Of a DNA stretch of 16,987 nucleotides, positions 1-8,230 are shown one piece after another (position 1 is the first letter of the stretch; each line of letters begins with the position of its first letter). This stretch comes from Thermoplasmata archaeon (GTDB taxonomy: Archaea; Thermoplasmatota; Thermoplasmata; Thermoplasmatales; Thermoplasmataceae). Position numbers and translations under genes: made by a program. The stretch is taken from contig JAKBGP010000020.1 of NCBI GenBank assembly GCA_021833045.1, positions 1-16,987 of the forward strand, written 5' to 3'. The notes beneath the pieces are model-generated. The model did no database searches. It had not been told where the DNA came from and worked only from the letters and a program-made list of their open reading frames with translations.

Positions 1-2
1 CT

Positions 3-872
3 CTTCATGCGCTTAAGGAATATAGTGAAAAAAAGGACCTTTCATTTTTTGTAGCAGGAGGAAAGGGGAAGCACATGAGGAACAAGCGGTCAGAGATACT
101 GAAGGTATCAGAATTTTTCAATGCAACTTCTTTTTCAGAGAAGTTAATCCGTGATACAGATCTCGTTGCCAGGATTGACAGCAATCTTCTTCAGGATGGT
201 TATGATCTTTACATTCATTGTGTTGTCAGTGACTATTCCGGAAACTATTCTGTTGTGCAACAGGGGTTGAATCCTGTTCATGGGCTGGCAAGGAGATATC
301 ACTGGGGTACACTTCAGAACAACATTAACAATTTAGAGGAGAGGAATGGAATTAATGCATCAATAATGGAAAAAGAAGTTCTTGACCTTTCGTCGCCCAT
401 GAGTAGAGACACCCGTAAATCAATGCTGAAGATAATCAGGGAAAAACCTTATTTTTCCACAGGAACTCAATCAACACTGGATTCCTTCGCAGGAGAGAAG
501 GTACTCAATATGGCAGTTAAGATGCCGTGGGAGAAACTCAGGGAGATTTATGAATACGAACCTTCAAATATGAAGGAACTGCTTTTCGTGAAAGGCATTG
601 GGAAGAGTGCAATCAGGGCATTGAGTTATATTTCTGAGGTAATTATGGGTACAAGACCAAGCATGGAAGATCCTGTAAGATATTCTTTCGCTGTTGGAGG
701 AAAGGACGGAATACCAAAACCAGTCAATCATCATGACTATGATATTGCTCTGGAATTTTTTTCTGAAGTTTTGCGTTCATCAGGCATTGAACGGGAAAAA
801 AGGATGAAACTAATTGCACAGCTTTCAAAATCATCTTTGGAAAAAACAGGTTACACCATTATTTCAAAGTAA
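3..872 (+). CDS. DUF763 family protein with helix-hairpin-helix motif, 5' end outside window
   Basis: The reading frame is already open at base 3 and runs through the internal ATG at 75, so this is the C-terminal 289 residues of a longer gene. The bases before 75 encode a VAGGKGK-type segment, which in DUF763 proteins lies inside the domain; the ATG at 75 is therefore not the true start. I infer that roughly 90-100 N-terminal residues are missing. Family hallmarks are LIQDGY-like LLQDGYDLYIH, VVQQGLNP followed by ARRYHW, and RPSMEDPVRYSFAVGGKDGIP near the end. Bases about 577-615 encode LLFVKGIGKSAIRAL, a helix-hairpin-helix of the kind that contacts DNA backbones. DUF763 is common in archaea and has no established biochemical role; nucleic-acid binding is inferred from the HhH. 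The next gene, 167 bases downstream, is a helicase on the same strand but appears to have its own promoter. Confidence 0.88.
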   Translation, partial: LHALKEYSEKKDLSFFVAGGKGKHMRNKRSEILKVSEFFNATSFSEKLIRDTDLVARIDSNLLQDGYDLYIHCVVSDYSGNYSVVQQGLNPVHGLARRYHWGTLQNNINNLEERNGINASIMEKEVLDLSSPMSRDTRKSMLKIIREKPYFSTGTQSTLDSFAGEKVLNMAVKMPWEKLREIYEYEPSNMKELLFVKGIGKSAIRALSYISEVIMGTRPSMEDPVRYSFAVGGKDGIPKPVNHHDYDIALEFFSEVLRSSGIEREKRMKLIAQLSKSSLEKTGYTIISK

Positions 873-918
873 TGAAAGTATTTTTATATTTTAGCATTCC
901 ACGAAGATTTGATTAGTT

Positions 919-962
919 AAGAGTTTCCCTTAATTTTGTACATACTTTTACAACAAACTCTT
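919..962. repeat. 8-bp inverted repeat in the gap before lhr
   Basis: The left arm aagagttt (919-926) and right arm aaactctt (955-962) are perfect inverted copies 28 bases apart. The right arm runs into the putative lhr TATA box. It could be an operator or the stem of a terminator-like structure for the DUF763 gene, but an 8-bp match in AT-rich DNA may be chance. The 167-base gap (873-1039) otherwise holds T-rich stretches just after the DUF763 stop and the lhr promoter; no further gene is visible in it. Confidence 0.25.
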
Positions 963-968
963 TTATAC
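961..968 (+). promoter_or_regulatory. Putative TATA box for lhr
   Basis: ttttatac resembles an archaeal TATA box. Initiation about 26 bases downstream would fall near 988-995, giving a leader of roughly 45-50 bases before the ATG at 1040. A weak Shine-Dalgarno-like ggag lies at 1019-1022, further upstream than usual. Confidence 0.4.
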
Positions 969-1039
969 AATCTTATACTGACTTAAGGATCAACACGATT
1001 GAAGACAATTACATTGATGGAGAAAGAATAGAAAAAATA

Positions 1040-4000
1040 ATGCCATTTATTGATCCAATTATCAGTACATGGTTTATGAGCAAATATTCAAGAATGACTG
1101 AACCACAGAAGAAGGTCATTCCTTTAATTCACCAGTCAATGAACGTTTTGGTTTCAAGCCCCACAGGTACAGGCAAGACTCTTACTGGCTTCCTTGCCAT
1201 ATTGAATGAATTATTTTTAAGAGCCAGAAACAATAATTTGAATGATGAAATAATTTGTGTATATATAAGCCCACTGAAAGCACTTGCAAATGATATAAAC
1301 AAAAATCTTAATACACCTCTGGAAGAAATTTATGAACTCGCAGAAAAAATGAACCTGAGCATTCCTAAAATAAGAGTAGGTGTCAGAACGGGAGATACAG
1401 AACAGAAAGACAGGCAGAAAATGCTTAAGAAACCTCCTCACATCCTCATAACAACACCAGAGTCACTTTCTCTTGCTCTTACTGCTCCTAAATTCAAGGA
1501 AAAATTCACAACTGTTAGATATGTAATTATTGATGAGATACATGAAATCTCCTCATCCAAGAGGGGAACACTACTATCTCTTAACATGGAAAGGCTCGAG
1601 GAAATAGCTCATGGCTATACAAGAATTGGTCTCTCTGCAACGCAGGCACCTTTGCCAACTATAGCAGCATTTCTATGCGGATATGAAAAAGGCATTCAGA
1701 GGCAATGTGAAATAATTGATGTAGACATCAAGAGGAGCCTTGATTTAATGACGTTGACTCCGGTCAAGGATTTGACCAGTGCTGGTTTCGAGGTGGCTAA
1801 TGAAAGAATGTATGACATTCTGGCAAACCTTATAGATGACCATAAAACAACGCTTATTTTTACAAATACACGAAGTTCCACTGAACATGTAGCCATAAGG
1901 CTGAAGGCAAGAGGAATTGACAGCCTTGAGGCACATCATTCATCCCTAAGCAAAGAGACAAGAATAAATGTCGAGGAAAAACTGAAGAGAGGCGAATTAA
2001 AATGTGTCATATCTTCAACTTCTCTCGAATTAGGAATTGATATTGGAAGCATTGATCTTGTAATTCAGATTGGAAGCCCGAAATCTGTCTCCAAAGGGCT
2101 CCAGAGAATTGGCAGAGCCGGTCATTCTATCTCAGAACTCACGCTGGGGAGGTTTGTAGTCTTTACTCTGGATGATTTGGTGGAATGTGCAGTTCTCACA
2201 AGAGCATCTTATGAAAGGGATATTGATAGGGTCAATATTCCAGAAGGGGCCCTTGACGTCCTTTCTCAGGCTGTTGTGGGAATGACACTTGAGAAGGTAT
2301 GGAATATCGAGGATGCCTATAATCTCATCAGGAGAAGTTATCCATACCGCAATCTGAAATGGGAAGATTATCTGGCAGTGATCGAATATCTTGCAGGCAG
2401 GGTTGAGAATAACACTATTTATTCGAAGATATGGTACGATGAGGAAGCTAAGACCATTGGAAAGAAGAAAGGTACCAGGATGATCTATTTCATGAATGTT
2501 GGGACAATTCCTGATGATTCGGATTATAAAGTCGTCGATACCAATGGAAGGCACCTTGGTCAGTTAAGCGATAAATTTGTGGAGAGAATGGTTGCAGGAG
2601 ACATTTTTGTTCTGGGGGCCAGAACCTATGCATTTATAAAAACAAGGGGTAACAGGGTTATGGTAAGGGATGCAACTGGCATGAAACCTACAATACCTTC
2701 ATGGTCAGGAGAACTGCTACCAAGAAGTTATGATCTTGGAACTCTTATAGGAAAATTCAGAGAAACAGTTGCAAATATGTTGAATGAAGAACCTCAATTA
2801 AAGAATTGGCTCATGGAAAATTACAGAATTGACGAAAATGGAGCCAGAAGCATAATATCATATATTAAGGCACAATCAAAATTCGACATACCGACAGACA
2901 GGCATCTTTATGTGGAAGGATATGAGGAGGGTGGATTATACAGCGCTGTATTCCTTGTACCATTGGGCCGGAGATTGAATGATGCCCTTTCAAGGGCATA
3001 TGCGCAGGCCATTGCCAACAAGTACCTGTTGAATACAAGAATAACAGTTACAGATGATGGATTCATGTTGACATTTGAAAAAAAACTCGACATTAAGAAT
3101 ATCATCGAATTGATAAACACAAACAATTTTACCACATATGTTAGAAGCTCGATCAGCAACACCACCATATTCAAAGAAAGATTCAGGCAGTGCGCCACAA
3201 GAGCATTGATGGTGCTCAGGAAATACAAGGGACATGAGGTTTCTATTGTGATACAGCAACTAAGGAGCGACAGGGTACTCAAAGCACTTGAAAATATACA
3301 CAATTTTCCTGTTATAATGGAAACATACAGGGAAATCATGAATGACATGATGGATGTTCCTGCAGCTTCGAGATATGTTTCAGAAATAATCGAAAGAGGC
3401 AATTATTCCATTGCAGACTATTCGTCAAAATCAAGCCCGTTTTCCCTCTCATTAATTCTTGCCAGTGTTTCTGATATTGTCCTTATGGAGGACCGTGCAA
3501 AACTACTACGTGAGCTTCAAAGCAGGATAGTGGACAGAATCTATGGAACGGAATATATGGACTTTAAGATAAAGGATCAGAGAATTGTTGATCTTTTCTA
3601 TTCATCCCGTGTGCCCAGAGTTTCTGATGAATATTCCATGATAGAATTGTTTGAATACTTTCCCTATGTCGATATATCCAGATCAAGATTTAATTCTCCA
3701 TTCCCATATGGGGTTGAGAATTCAGAAAAAATCTGCAGGCAACTCGCTTTAGAAAATAAGATAGAGAGTGTTTATGTAAGGGGGATATACTGGACAGTTC
3801 CAGAAAGGGTTGAACTATTTAGAAAACTTTTTTCGAGACATAAGGAATTGACGGAAGAGGATAAAAATATTCTTGAACAATGTGACGGAAAATCCATGAA
3901 AGAAATTGCTCATAGCCTCTCATATTCGGAGGATGCTGTGAAAAATTCTCTCAGTGCGCTTGAGGCCATGTATCTCATCAAAAGAAATTTTTCCGGTGAA

Positions 4001-6106
4001 AGTACAATTTATTTGCGTAGAGGAGAACCTGAAAAAAGTCATATGAGCGTGACTGAATTAGTTTTTAAGACTATCAGCTCAATGGGACCGATGACTGCAG
4101 ATGAATTATCCATAAAATTACCTATGGAAAGAGAAATCCTCGACAGTGAAATTTCTAACAATGTTTCAATTGGAAGAATAGATGAGGATTATGTGACCCC
4201 AGTATTTGCGAAGCAGTACATAGAACATGGTCATGTGGAGCAGATACTGAGTTACAGTGGAAACGATCCTGAGATCAGGAGAAAAGGAAAGATAATGAGG
4301 CGTTTTGATAATGCTGATCAGTATCTTGCAAATGTCGGGTATTTTAACGATAATGCATCAATTGAAATGAGGGTTCCATCTGGAGAAGACACAATAAAAA
4401 ATTCACCTGTAATTGCCGGTAGGTTTTTTAGGCACAGGCATACTGTGATGCACAGAGACATGGCTTTGGCACTTCAAAAACTCAGGGAAAATGAGCAGAA
4501 AGAAAACGATGACAGAGTATATTCTTATCTTGAATATGGGGCTGCAACACCTGAAGCTATTTCATCAGCATTATCAATTGATATGAAAGAATTAAGGCTT
4601 ATTCTGAAGGAAATGCAGCATAATGTTCTAGTATATGAAGATAATGGAAGGTTTGGAAAAATAGCTAAAACATCAATGACCAGAAATGAGGCCATGGAAA
4701 CACTCCTTACTTTCACAGGCCCTGTTACACAGAATGAACTGATGAGAAATTTCTGGTTTTATATTAGGAAAGGTGATCTGGATAATATTCCTTCTTCCAT
4801 GGGAAAAAATGGAATATATTTTGGTGAACTGCCAGAAAATTACCCTGAAGATATTTTGGTTCCTGTAAGAGATCCATCCAGTATTTATGAAAGGCAGATT
4901 CTGTCATATGACAGTGGTTATAATATGATATTTTATTCGGAAGGGAGATTATCTGCTTTGCTTTCTGTAGATATTTATCCAGAAATAGTGTGGATATCAC
5001 AGGTAGAGCTTGAAAAAGAAGAGGACAGGGAAAAAATACTTAAATATATAGAGACAAACTTTGTAAAGAAAGGCAAGGCAGTTGTTTTCAACAATAATTC
5101 AGGGAAAATTGTAAATACTCTTGAAATTCTGGGATATTCTCACGGAAATGAGTTCTGGGTTAAGGGGAGAGACAAGTTTGAAGTAATGTATTCAGATAAG
5201 TTTATTGAGAAGTCTTTGGAATATTATGGAGCAACATCTGATATAGCAGGATCGGCCAGAGAGAACATAATGAATGCCACACTTGGAATAAGGGAAGGAA
5301 CTGAAGCAAGAATGTGGTCTATAAGATCTTCAGATCTTGAAAGCTATTTTACTTCTGATCTTATCTTTACTTTTAACGGGCCGATGTCAATACAGTCAAA
5401 GGGAACAATGGAAACAATTGCAATCTACAGGTCGCTGCGCCCAATTGTAATGACACCTCTTGATCAGGATGTCTTAAGGTTCATCCTGCAGTTTCCCGCA
5501 TCTGAAAATGAAATTATTGAAAATGTGCATGGTTCACATTTACAGATCGAGGATTCTGTTTCCAGATTGTGGAATTCTGCTGTAATCTGTAAGGATGCAG
5601 AATCAAAATACAGATTTGTCATTGAAAAATTTTCAATAGATGAAACAGCAGAATGGATTTTCAAAAAAATAATTTCCACTTATGGGTTCATCAATTACGA
5701 AATGTATCAGCAGATAACAGGTATCGGCAATAATGACAATTACAAGAAATTGTTGGATAAATACGTTAAGAAAAATGAGCTGAAAGAAGTGTTTTTACCG
5801 GACACAAGAAAATTTTTTATGGTTAAACCAGAATTTTTAGGAAACTGGAAAAACGACAAGAGAGAGGTTCTTCTGAGTCCAAGGGATTTACTTTATTCAA
5901 TAATCAAGCAGCTAATCAAGAAGAATTTTGGGGGTACGCGAATGTTCATATATGCTGTAAATGGAAAAGTAAAACTTGAGATTACAGTGAAAAGAAACAA
6001 GAATGATTTGCAAGCAGATTCAATAGAAGGAGATAGGGAATATCTGCATGATGTCAAGAAAATCATGGCTGCTTCCGGGTTCTCTATAAGGGAGAGGACA
6101 CCATAA
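1040..6106 (+). CDS. lhr: Lhr family superfamily 2 helicase, long form with extended C-terminal region
   Basis: An ATP-dependent nucleic-acid translocase/helicase of the Lhr family, associated with DNA repair. Visible motifs: TEPQ near residue 20 (Q-like), Walker A PTGTGKT (41-47), DEIH (165-168), SAT (199-201), LIFTNTRSSTE (272-282), then SSTSLELGIDIG and QRIGRAGH (about 325-362). The Lhr-specific winged-helix and beta-barrel module follows (about 400-780), including NVGTIPDD and VRDATGMKPTIPSWSGE, whose Trp 555 matches the conserved Lhr tryptophan. Beyond this core (usually about 850-950 residues) are about 750 more residues: winged-helix-like blocks near 936-985, 1001-1047, 1158-1200 and 1215-1250, then LVPVRDPSSIYER (Asp 1278), which resembles the AlkZ/HTH_42 fold found in bacterial Lhr C-terminal domains. 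The frame is open upstream of 1040, but without a good start codon. The Lhr call is firm; the C-terminal fold is inference. Confidence 0.95.
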   Translation: MPFIDPIISTWFMSKYSRMTEPQKKVIPLIHQSMNVLVSSPTGTGKTLTGFLAILNELFLRARNNNLNDEIICVYISPLKALANDINKNLNTPLEEIYELAEKMNLSIPKIRVGVRTGDTEQKDRQKMLKKPPHILITTPESLSLALTAPKFKEKFTTVRYVIIDEIHEISSSKRGTLLSLNMERLEEIAHGYTRIGLSATQAPLPTIAAFLCGYEKGIQRQCEIIDVDIKRSLDLMTLTPVKDLTSAGFEVANERMYDILANLIDDHKTTLIFTNTRSSTEHVAIRLKARGIDSLEAHHSSLSKETRINVEEKLKRGELKCVISSTSLELGIDIGSIDLVIQIGSPKSVSKGLQRIGRAGHSISELTLGRFVVFTLDDLVECAVLTRASYERDIDRVNIPEGALDVLSQAVVGMTLEKVWNIEDAYNLIRRSYPYRNLKWEDYLAVIEYLAGRVENNTIYSKIWYDEEAKTIGKKKGTRMIYFMNVGTIPDDSDYKVVDTNGRHLGQLSDKFVERMVAGDIFVLGARTYAFIKTRGNRVMVRDATGMKPTIPSWSGELLPRSYDLGTLIGKFRETVANMLNEEPQLKNWLMENYRIDENGARSIISYIKAQSKFDIPTDRHLYVEGYEEGGLYSAVFLVPLGRRLNDALSRAYAQAIANKYLLNTRITVTDDGFMLTFEKKLDIKNIIELINTNNFTTYVRSSISNTTIFKERFRQCATRALMVLRKYKGHEVSIVIQQLRSDRVLKALENIHNFPVIMETYREIMNDMMDVPAASRYVSEIIERGNYSIADYSSKSSPFSLSLILASVSDIVLMEDRAKLLRELQSRIVDRIYGTEYMDFKIKDQRIVDLFYSSRVPRVSDEYSMIELFEYFPYVDISRSRFNSPFPYGVENSEKICRQLALENKIESVYVRGIYWTVPERVELFRKLFSRHKELTEEDKNILEQCDGKSMKEIAHSLSYSEDAVKNSLSALEAMYLIKRNFSGESTIYLRRGEPEKSHMSVTELVFKTISSMGPMTADELSIKLPMEREILDSEISNNVSIGRIDEDYVTPVFAKQYIEHGHVEQILSYSGNDPEIRRKGKIMRRFDNADQYLANVGYFNDNASIEMRVPSGEDTIKNSPVIAGRFFRHRHTVMHRDMALALQKLRENEQKENDDRVYSYLEYGAATPEAISSALSIDMKELRLILKEMQHNVLVYEDNGRFGKIAKTSMTRNEAMETLLTFTGPVTQNELMRNFWFYIRKGDLDNIPSSMGKNGIYFGELPENYPEDILVPVRDPSSIYERQILSYDSGYNMIFYSEGRLSALLSVDIYPEIVWISQVELEKEEDREKILKYIETNFVKKGKAVVFNNNSGKIVNTLEILGYSHGNEFWVKGRDKFEVMYSDKFIEKSLEYYGATSDIAGSARENIMNATLGIREGTEARMWSIRSSDLESYFTSDLIFTFNGPMSIQSKGTMETIAIYRSLRPIVMTPLDQDVLRFILQFPASENEIIENVHGSHLQIEDSVSRLWNSAVICKDAESKYRFVIEKFSIDETAEWIFKKIISTYGFINYEMYQQITGIGNNDNYKKLLDKYVKKNELKEVFLPDTRKFFMVKPEFLGNWKNDKREVLLSPRDLLYSIIKQLIKKNFGGTRMFIYAVNGKVKLEITVKRNKNDLQADSIEGDREYLHDVKKIMAASGFSIRERTP

Positions 6107-6137
6107 TATTTTTAACAACTTCATAATACTTAGGGTA

Positions 6138-6410
6138 ATGATAGGATATGAATTACTAATCATTGGAATCAATATTATATTGTCCATATTTCTGTCCATC
6201 GTCTCCGCTAGGGCAATTAAAAAAGGATTGAGGATATTGAGTTACACTCTAATGTTTTTCATTGTTATACTGGTATCTATGATAATGCTTTCTCTTCAAT
6301 ATTTTGGCATTACTATATTTGCAGGATATACTGTCTTTATAGTTTCGTTTTCTGATTTTATTATGCTCATCATTCTATATGCAGGAATATTGAGAGGAAG
6401 TGTCCATTGA
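6138..6410 (+). CDS. Small three-helix membrane protein upstream of winged-helix regulator
   Basis: A 90-residue, almost entirely hydrophobic protein with three predicted membrane helices at about residues 5-23, 32-54 and 60-85. Basic residues lie between helices 1 and 2 (R25, K28, K29, R32) and close to the C-terminus. It has no motif I recognise and no cleavable signal peptide. An AT-rich tatttttaa lies about 26 bases before the ATG, so the transcript could be nearly leaderless, although read-through from lhr 31 bases upstream is possible. Its stop codon overlaps the TTG start of the next gene, and its last codons carry the ribosome-binding site for that gene, so the two proteins are probably made together. 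A role as membrane sensor or anchor for the downstream regulator is inference from this coupling only. Confidence 0.8.
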   Translation: MIGYELLIIGINIILSIFLSIVSARAIKKGLRILSYTLMFFIVILVSMIMLSLQYFGITIFAGYTVFIVSFSDFIMLIILYAGILRGSVH

Positions 6411-6901
6411 CTTCGGGTTCCGGTACGAGGGAAATTATACTCAATGTCATAAGAGAGAACCCGGGTATACATTTTAGGGCAATTCAAAGGGTAACGGGCC
6501 TTGCCACAGGACATGTTGAATATCATTTATACCAACTGGAGAAGGATGAACAGATTAAAGTGAGAAAAGATGGCCGTTTTAAAAGGTATTTCTTATATGC
6601 AACCAGCGATCCTGTTAGAAATAATCTCGGATTCCACCTGCGTTCCAGGAATAATAGGGAAATCATTTTCTATCTTTTCAGGAAAAGAGAATCTACAATT
6701 GAAGAAATTATTGATAAATGCGGAAAGAATTCAAACGAATCGCTTAAGGAGCTTCAAAACGATAATATTGTAATTATTGAAAAGGGCATATGCACTCTGA
6801 GAAATCCAGAATCACTTCGTGAAGCTATCAAAAAATCAAAGAAATCATTTCTTGAGGAACTGGCGGAAAGTCTTATAGATATCCTTGATGAAAAACTATA
6901 G
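6407..6901 (+). CDS. Tandem winged-helix transcriptional regulator (TTG start)
   Basis: A 164-residue probable DNA-binding protein. Residues about 7-66 form a winged helix of the archaeal ArsR/MarR-like type: ILNVIRENPGIHFRAIQRVTG, then the recognition helix region GHVEYHLYQLE and a wing ending in KDGRFKRYFL. Residues about 82-132 (REIIFYLFRKRESTIEEIIDKCG and following) look like a second, more divergent winged helix, and the C-terminus is a charged helix that may dimerise. The start is TTG at 6407: it overlaps the upstream stop within TTGA, and gagagg at 6392-6397 sits at a normal ribosome-binding distance, whereas no upstream in-frame ATG or GTG start is apparent. The 3' end overlaps the convergent surface-protein gene by 6 bases. 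Target genes cannot be read from the sequence; control of its own operon or of the neighbouring surface protein is possible. Confidence 0.85.
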   Translation: MTSGSGTREIILNVIRENPGIHFRAIQRVTGLATGHVEYHLYQLEKDEQIKVRKDGRFKRYFLYATSDPVRNNLGFHLRSRNNREIIFYLFRKRESTIEEIIDKCGKNSNESLKELQNDNIVIIEKGICTLRNPESLREAIKKSKKSFLEELAESLIDILDEKL

Positions 6902-7849
6902 GGATGATCTCTTTTTGTAAGAGATATAACCTGCCCCTATTATCATAAGGCCTGCAGTGAATCCACCAATCAGGATTTCAGAATTATCTAATAAATAGTT
7001 AATTGTACCATTCAATGGACCTGAGATATTGAAGTTTGATAGTGAAACATCTGGAGTAATAACATAAGGGTCATATGTAATGTTTGTGTAGGAATTATTC
7101 ATTGCAAAAACAAACCCCATCTTTAAACTGTTGGATTGAGATAAATGTTCAAATTCAACTTCAGCCTGTTTTGCAACTCCATTTTCAAAGTAAGTTCTGT
7201 TGAAAGTGTAATATAAACTTTTAAGGGAATTGCCAAATTGGAATTTGAATGAATTGAAGTTGGAATTATCAGACTTAAATGACATATTGGCTGGTGCAGG
7301 AGAATTTCCAAAATAAAATATTTCCGGAATTATTATGGATTGCTGATCCTCTTTTGATAGATTAATAATAGATGGGGCCCCTAAAATAATTCTGTGTGAG
7401 GTAATGTTGTAAGAAATTGAAAGTGTGTTAGTGTTTCCAGATTTTATTGGACTGCCATTGTTAGGATTAAATGTTCTATTTAGGGACACGGGGTGAATGT
7501 AAGTTGTGGTGTTAATAAAAAATATCATATTTACCATGACAGTATTATAAGAAAGCCCCATAACAGGAAAACTCACAGAGGTCGATTCCAAAGCTTCCGA
7601 TGTATAAGTATAGTTCATGAATCCATTTTTAGTAATACTCCAAATTGATGTATAATTAATCTCATTATCTTCGATCAGAACTCTACCTCCGGTGAAAAAC
7701 TTAAGGGTTGTGTTTACCCCTCCTATGCTAAAATTAATGCCTGGTGAGGAAAGAAAAGATATGTGATTGCCGTAATCATTATTCTGGCTGTTAGCTGGAA
7801 TTTCCATAACTATCAATAATGCCAGAGCAATTGCTAAGTACTTCAACAT
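6896..7849 (-). CDS. Sequon-rich single-pass surface protein, secreted, with C-terminal membrane anchor
   Basis: A 317-residue protein with an N-terminal hydrophobic signal (LKYLAIALALLIVMEIPANS, residues 2-21), a long extracellular beta-rich region poor in charge and rich in Asn, Ser, Thr and aromatic residues, and one C-terminal membrane helix (ILIGGFTAGLMIIGAGYIS) followed by a basic tail KKRSSL. I count 14 N-x-S/T sequons, suggesting a heavily N-glycosylated protein anchored with its body outside the cell, as is usual for wall-less acidophilic archaea. I do not recognise the ectodomain. Thermopsin-like peptidases have similar composition, but I see no convincing catalytic motif. A TATA box lies about 20 bases before the ATG, so the mRNA is probably leaderless. 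The gene ends tail to tail with the winged-helix regulator, with a 6-base overlap. Confidence 0.85.
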   Translation of the reverse strand: MLKYLAIALALLIVMEIPANSQNNDYGNHISFLSSPGINFSIGGVNTTLKFFTGGRVLIEDNEINYTSIWSITKNGFMNYTYTSEALESTSVSFPVMGLSYNTVMVNMIFFINTTTYIHPVSLNRTFNPNNGSPIKSGNTNTLSISYNITSHRIILGAPSIINLSKEDQQSIIIPEIFYFGNSPAPANMSFKSDNSNFNSFKFQFGNSLKSLYYTFNRTYFENGVAKQAEVEFEHLSQSNSLKMGFVFAMNNSYTNITYDPYVITPDVSLSNFNISGPLNGTINYLLDNSEILIGGFTAGLMIIGAGYISYKKRSSL

Positions 7850-7864
7850 AATTGAATCTGAAGA

Positions 7865-7873
7865 TTATATAAA
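7865..7873 (-). promoter_or_regulatory. TATA box for surface protein gene
   Basis: On the minus strand this reads ttatataa in an AT-rich context, centred about 20 bases before the ATG at 7849. This predicts a start of transcription at or very close to the start codon. The stretch 7874-7943 holds only AT-rich spacer and the 3' end of the small upstream gene. Confidence 0.5.
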
Positions 7874-7943
7874 TTATTTATGGTACATACTAAAACATAT
7901 ATTGAACAAAAATTACTTTCATAAATTTAAAAATTAATAAATT

Positions 7944-8120
7944 TTAAGAAAACTCTTGTTCAAGTTCAATTATAACTTGATTTAGAGCATCTTCGAAGGT
8001 TACACCCACATATTCTCTGAGTCCTCCCATGTCAGTTCTCAGTCTTGCAGTGTAAGTTGATTCACCGTTCTGACCTTCTTCCTCCACAGAAAATTCAATG
8101 TTGCAAATTAGTTCCTGCAT
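7944..8120 (-). CDS. Small 58-residue protein with HicB-like beta-beta-alpha pattern
   Basis: A complete minus-strand reading frame from ATG (8120-8118) to TAA (7946-7944), encoding MQELICNIEFSVEEEG, then a TYTARLRTDMGG strand and turn, and TFEDALNQVIIELEQEF. The sequence alternates as beta strands followed by one amphipathic helix. The pattern (strand, Gly-rich turn, then T-x-E-x-A-L helix) resembles the partial RNase H-like fold of HicB/UPF0150 proteins, but it is short, lacks a DNA-binding domain, and has no HicA-like neighbour. It has normal codon use and its own TATA box. It lies divergently from gyrB, 110 bases away. I consider it a real gene because of the coherent protein pattern and promoter; the family assignment is tentative and the function unknown. 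Confidence 0.65.
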   Translation of the reverse strand: MQELICNIEFSVEEEGQNGESTYTARLRTDMGGLREYVGVTFEDALNQVIIELEQEFS

Positions 8121-8149
8121 TCTCTCACAGAGGCTAATGCATTATTACT

Positions 8150-8159
8150 TATATAAAAA
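8150..8159 (-). promoter_or_regulatory. TATA box for the 58-residue protein gene
   Basis: Minus-strand sequence tttttatata, centred about 35 bases before the ATG, predicts transcription starting about 9 bases before the start codon. It is divergent from the gyrB promoter region, so the two could share upstream control. Confidence 0.45.
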
Positions 8160-8190
8160 TTATGTGTGATGCAAAATGACAGAAAATACA

Positions 8191-8230
8191 ATAATATTCG
8201 GTTTCTGCTTTCAATTTCAAATAATTTAAT
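8191..8230 (+). promoter_or_regulatory. Promoter region for gyrB-gyrA-hom
   Basis: Two TATA-like elements are visible: ataatatt at 8191-8198 and ataatttaat at 8221-8230. The first would start transcription near 8218-8222, just before the ATG at 8231. The second would start it near 8252, exactly at an in-frame TTG. The choice bears on which gyrB start is used. Confidence 0.4.

Noticed and set aside
75..77. ATG at 75 as the start of the DUF763 gene
   Set aside because: The frame is open to the window edge and the upstream residues (VAGGKGK) belong to the family's conserved sequence, so the gene begins before the window.
1217..5679. Several 60-165 codon open frames on the minus strand inside lhr
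   Set aside because: They are low-complexity, Ile/Phe/Ser-rich translations with no promoter or family pattern, as expected opposite a long AT-rich gene.
6896..7849. Thermopsin-type (A5) acid peptidase
   Set aside because: Composition and secretion signals fit loosely, but I could not see a convincing catalytic motif and the protein is short for that family.
7944..8120. HicAB toxin-antitoxin system
   Set aside because: Only a HicB-like pattern is seen; no HicA-like small RNA-binding protein is encoded on either side.
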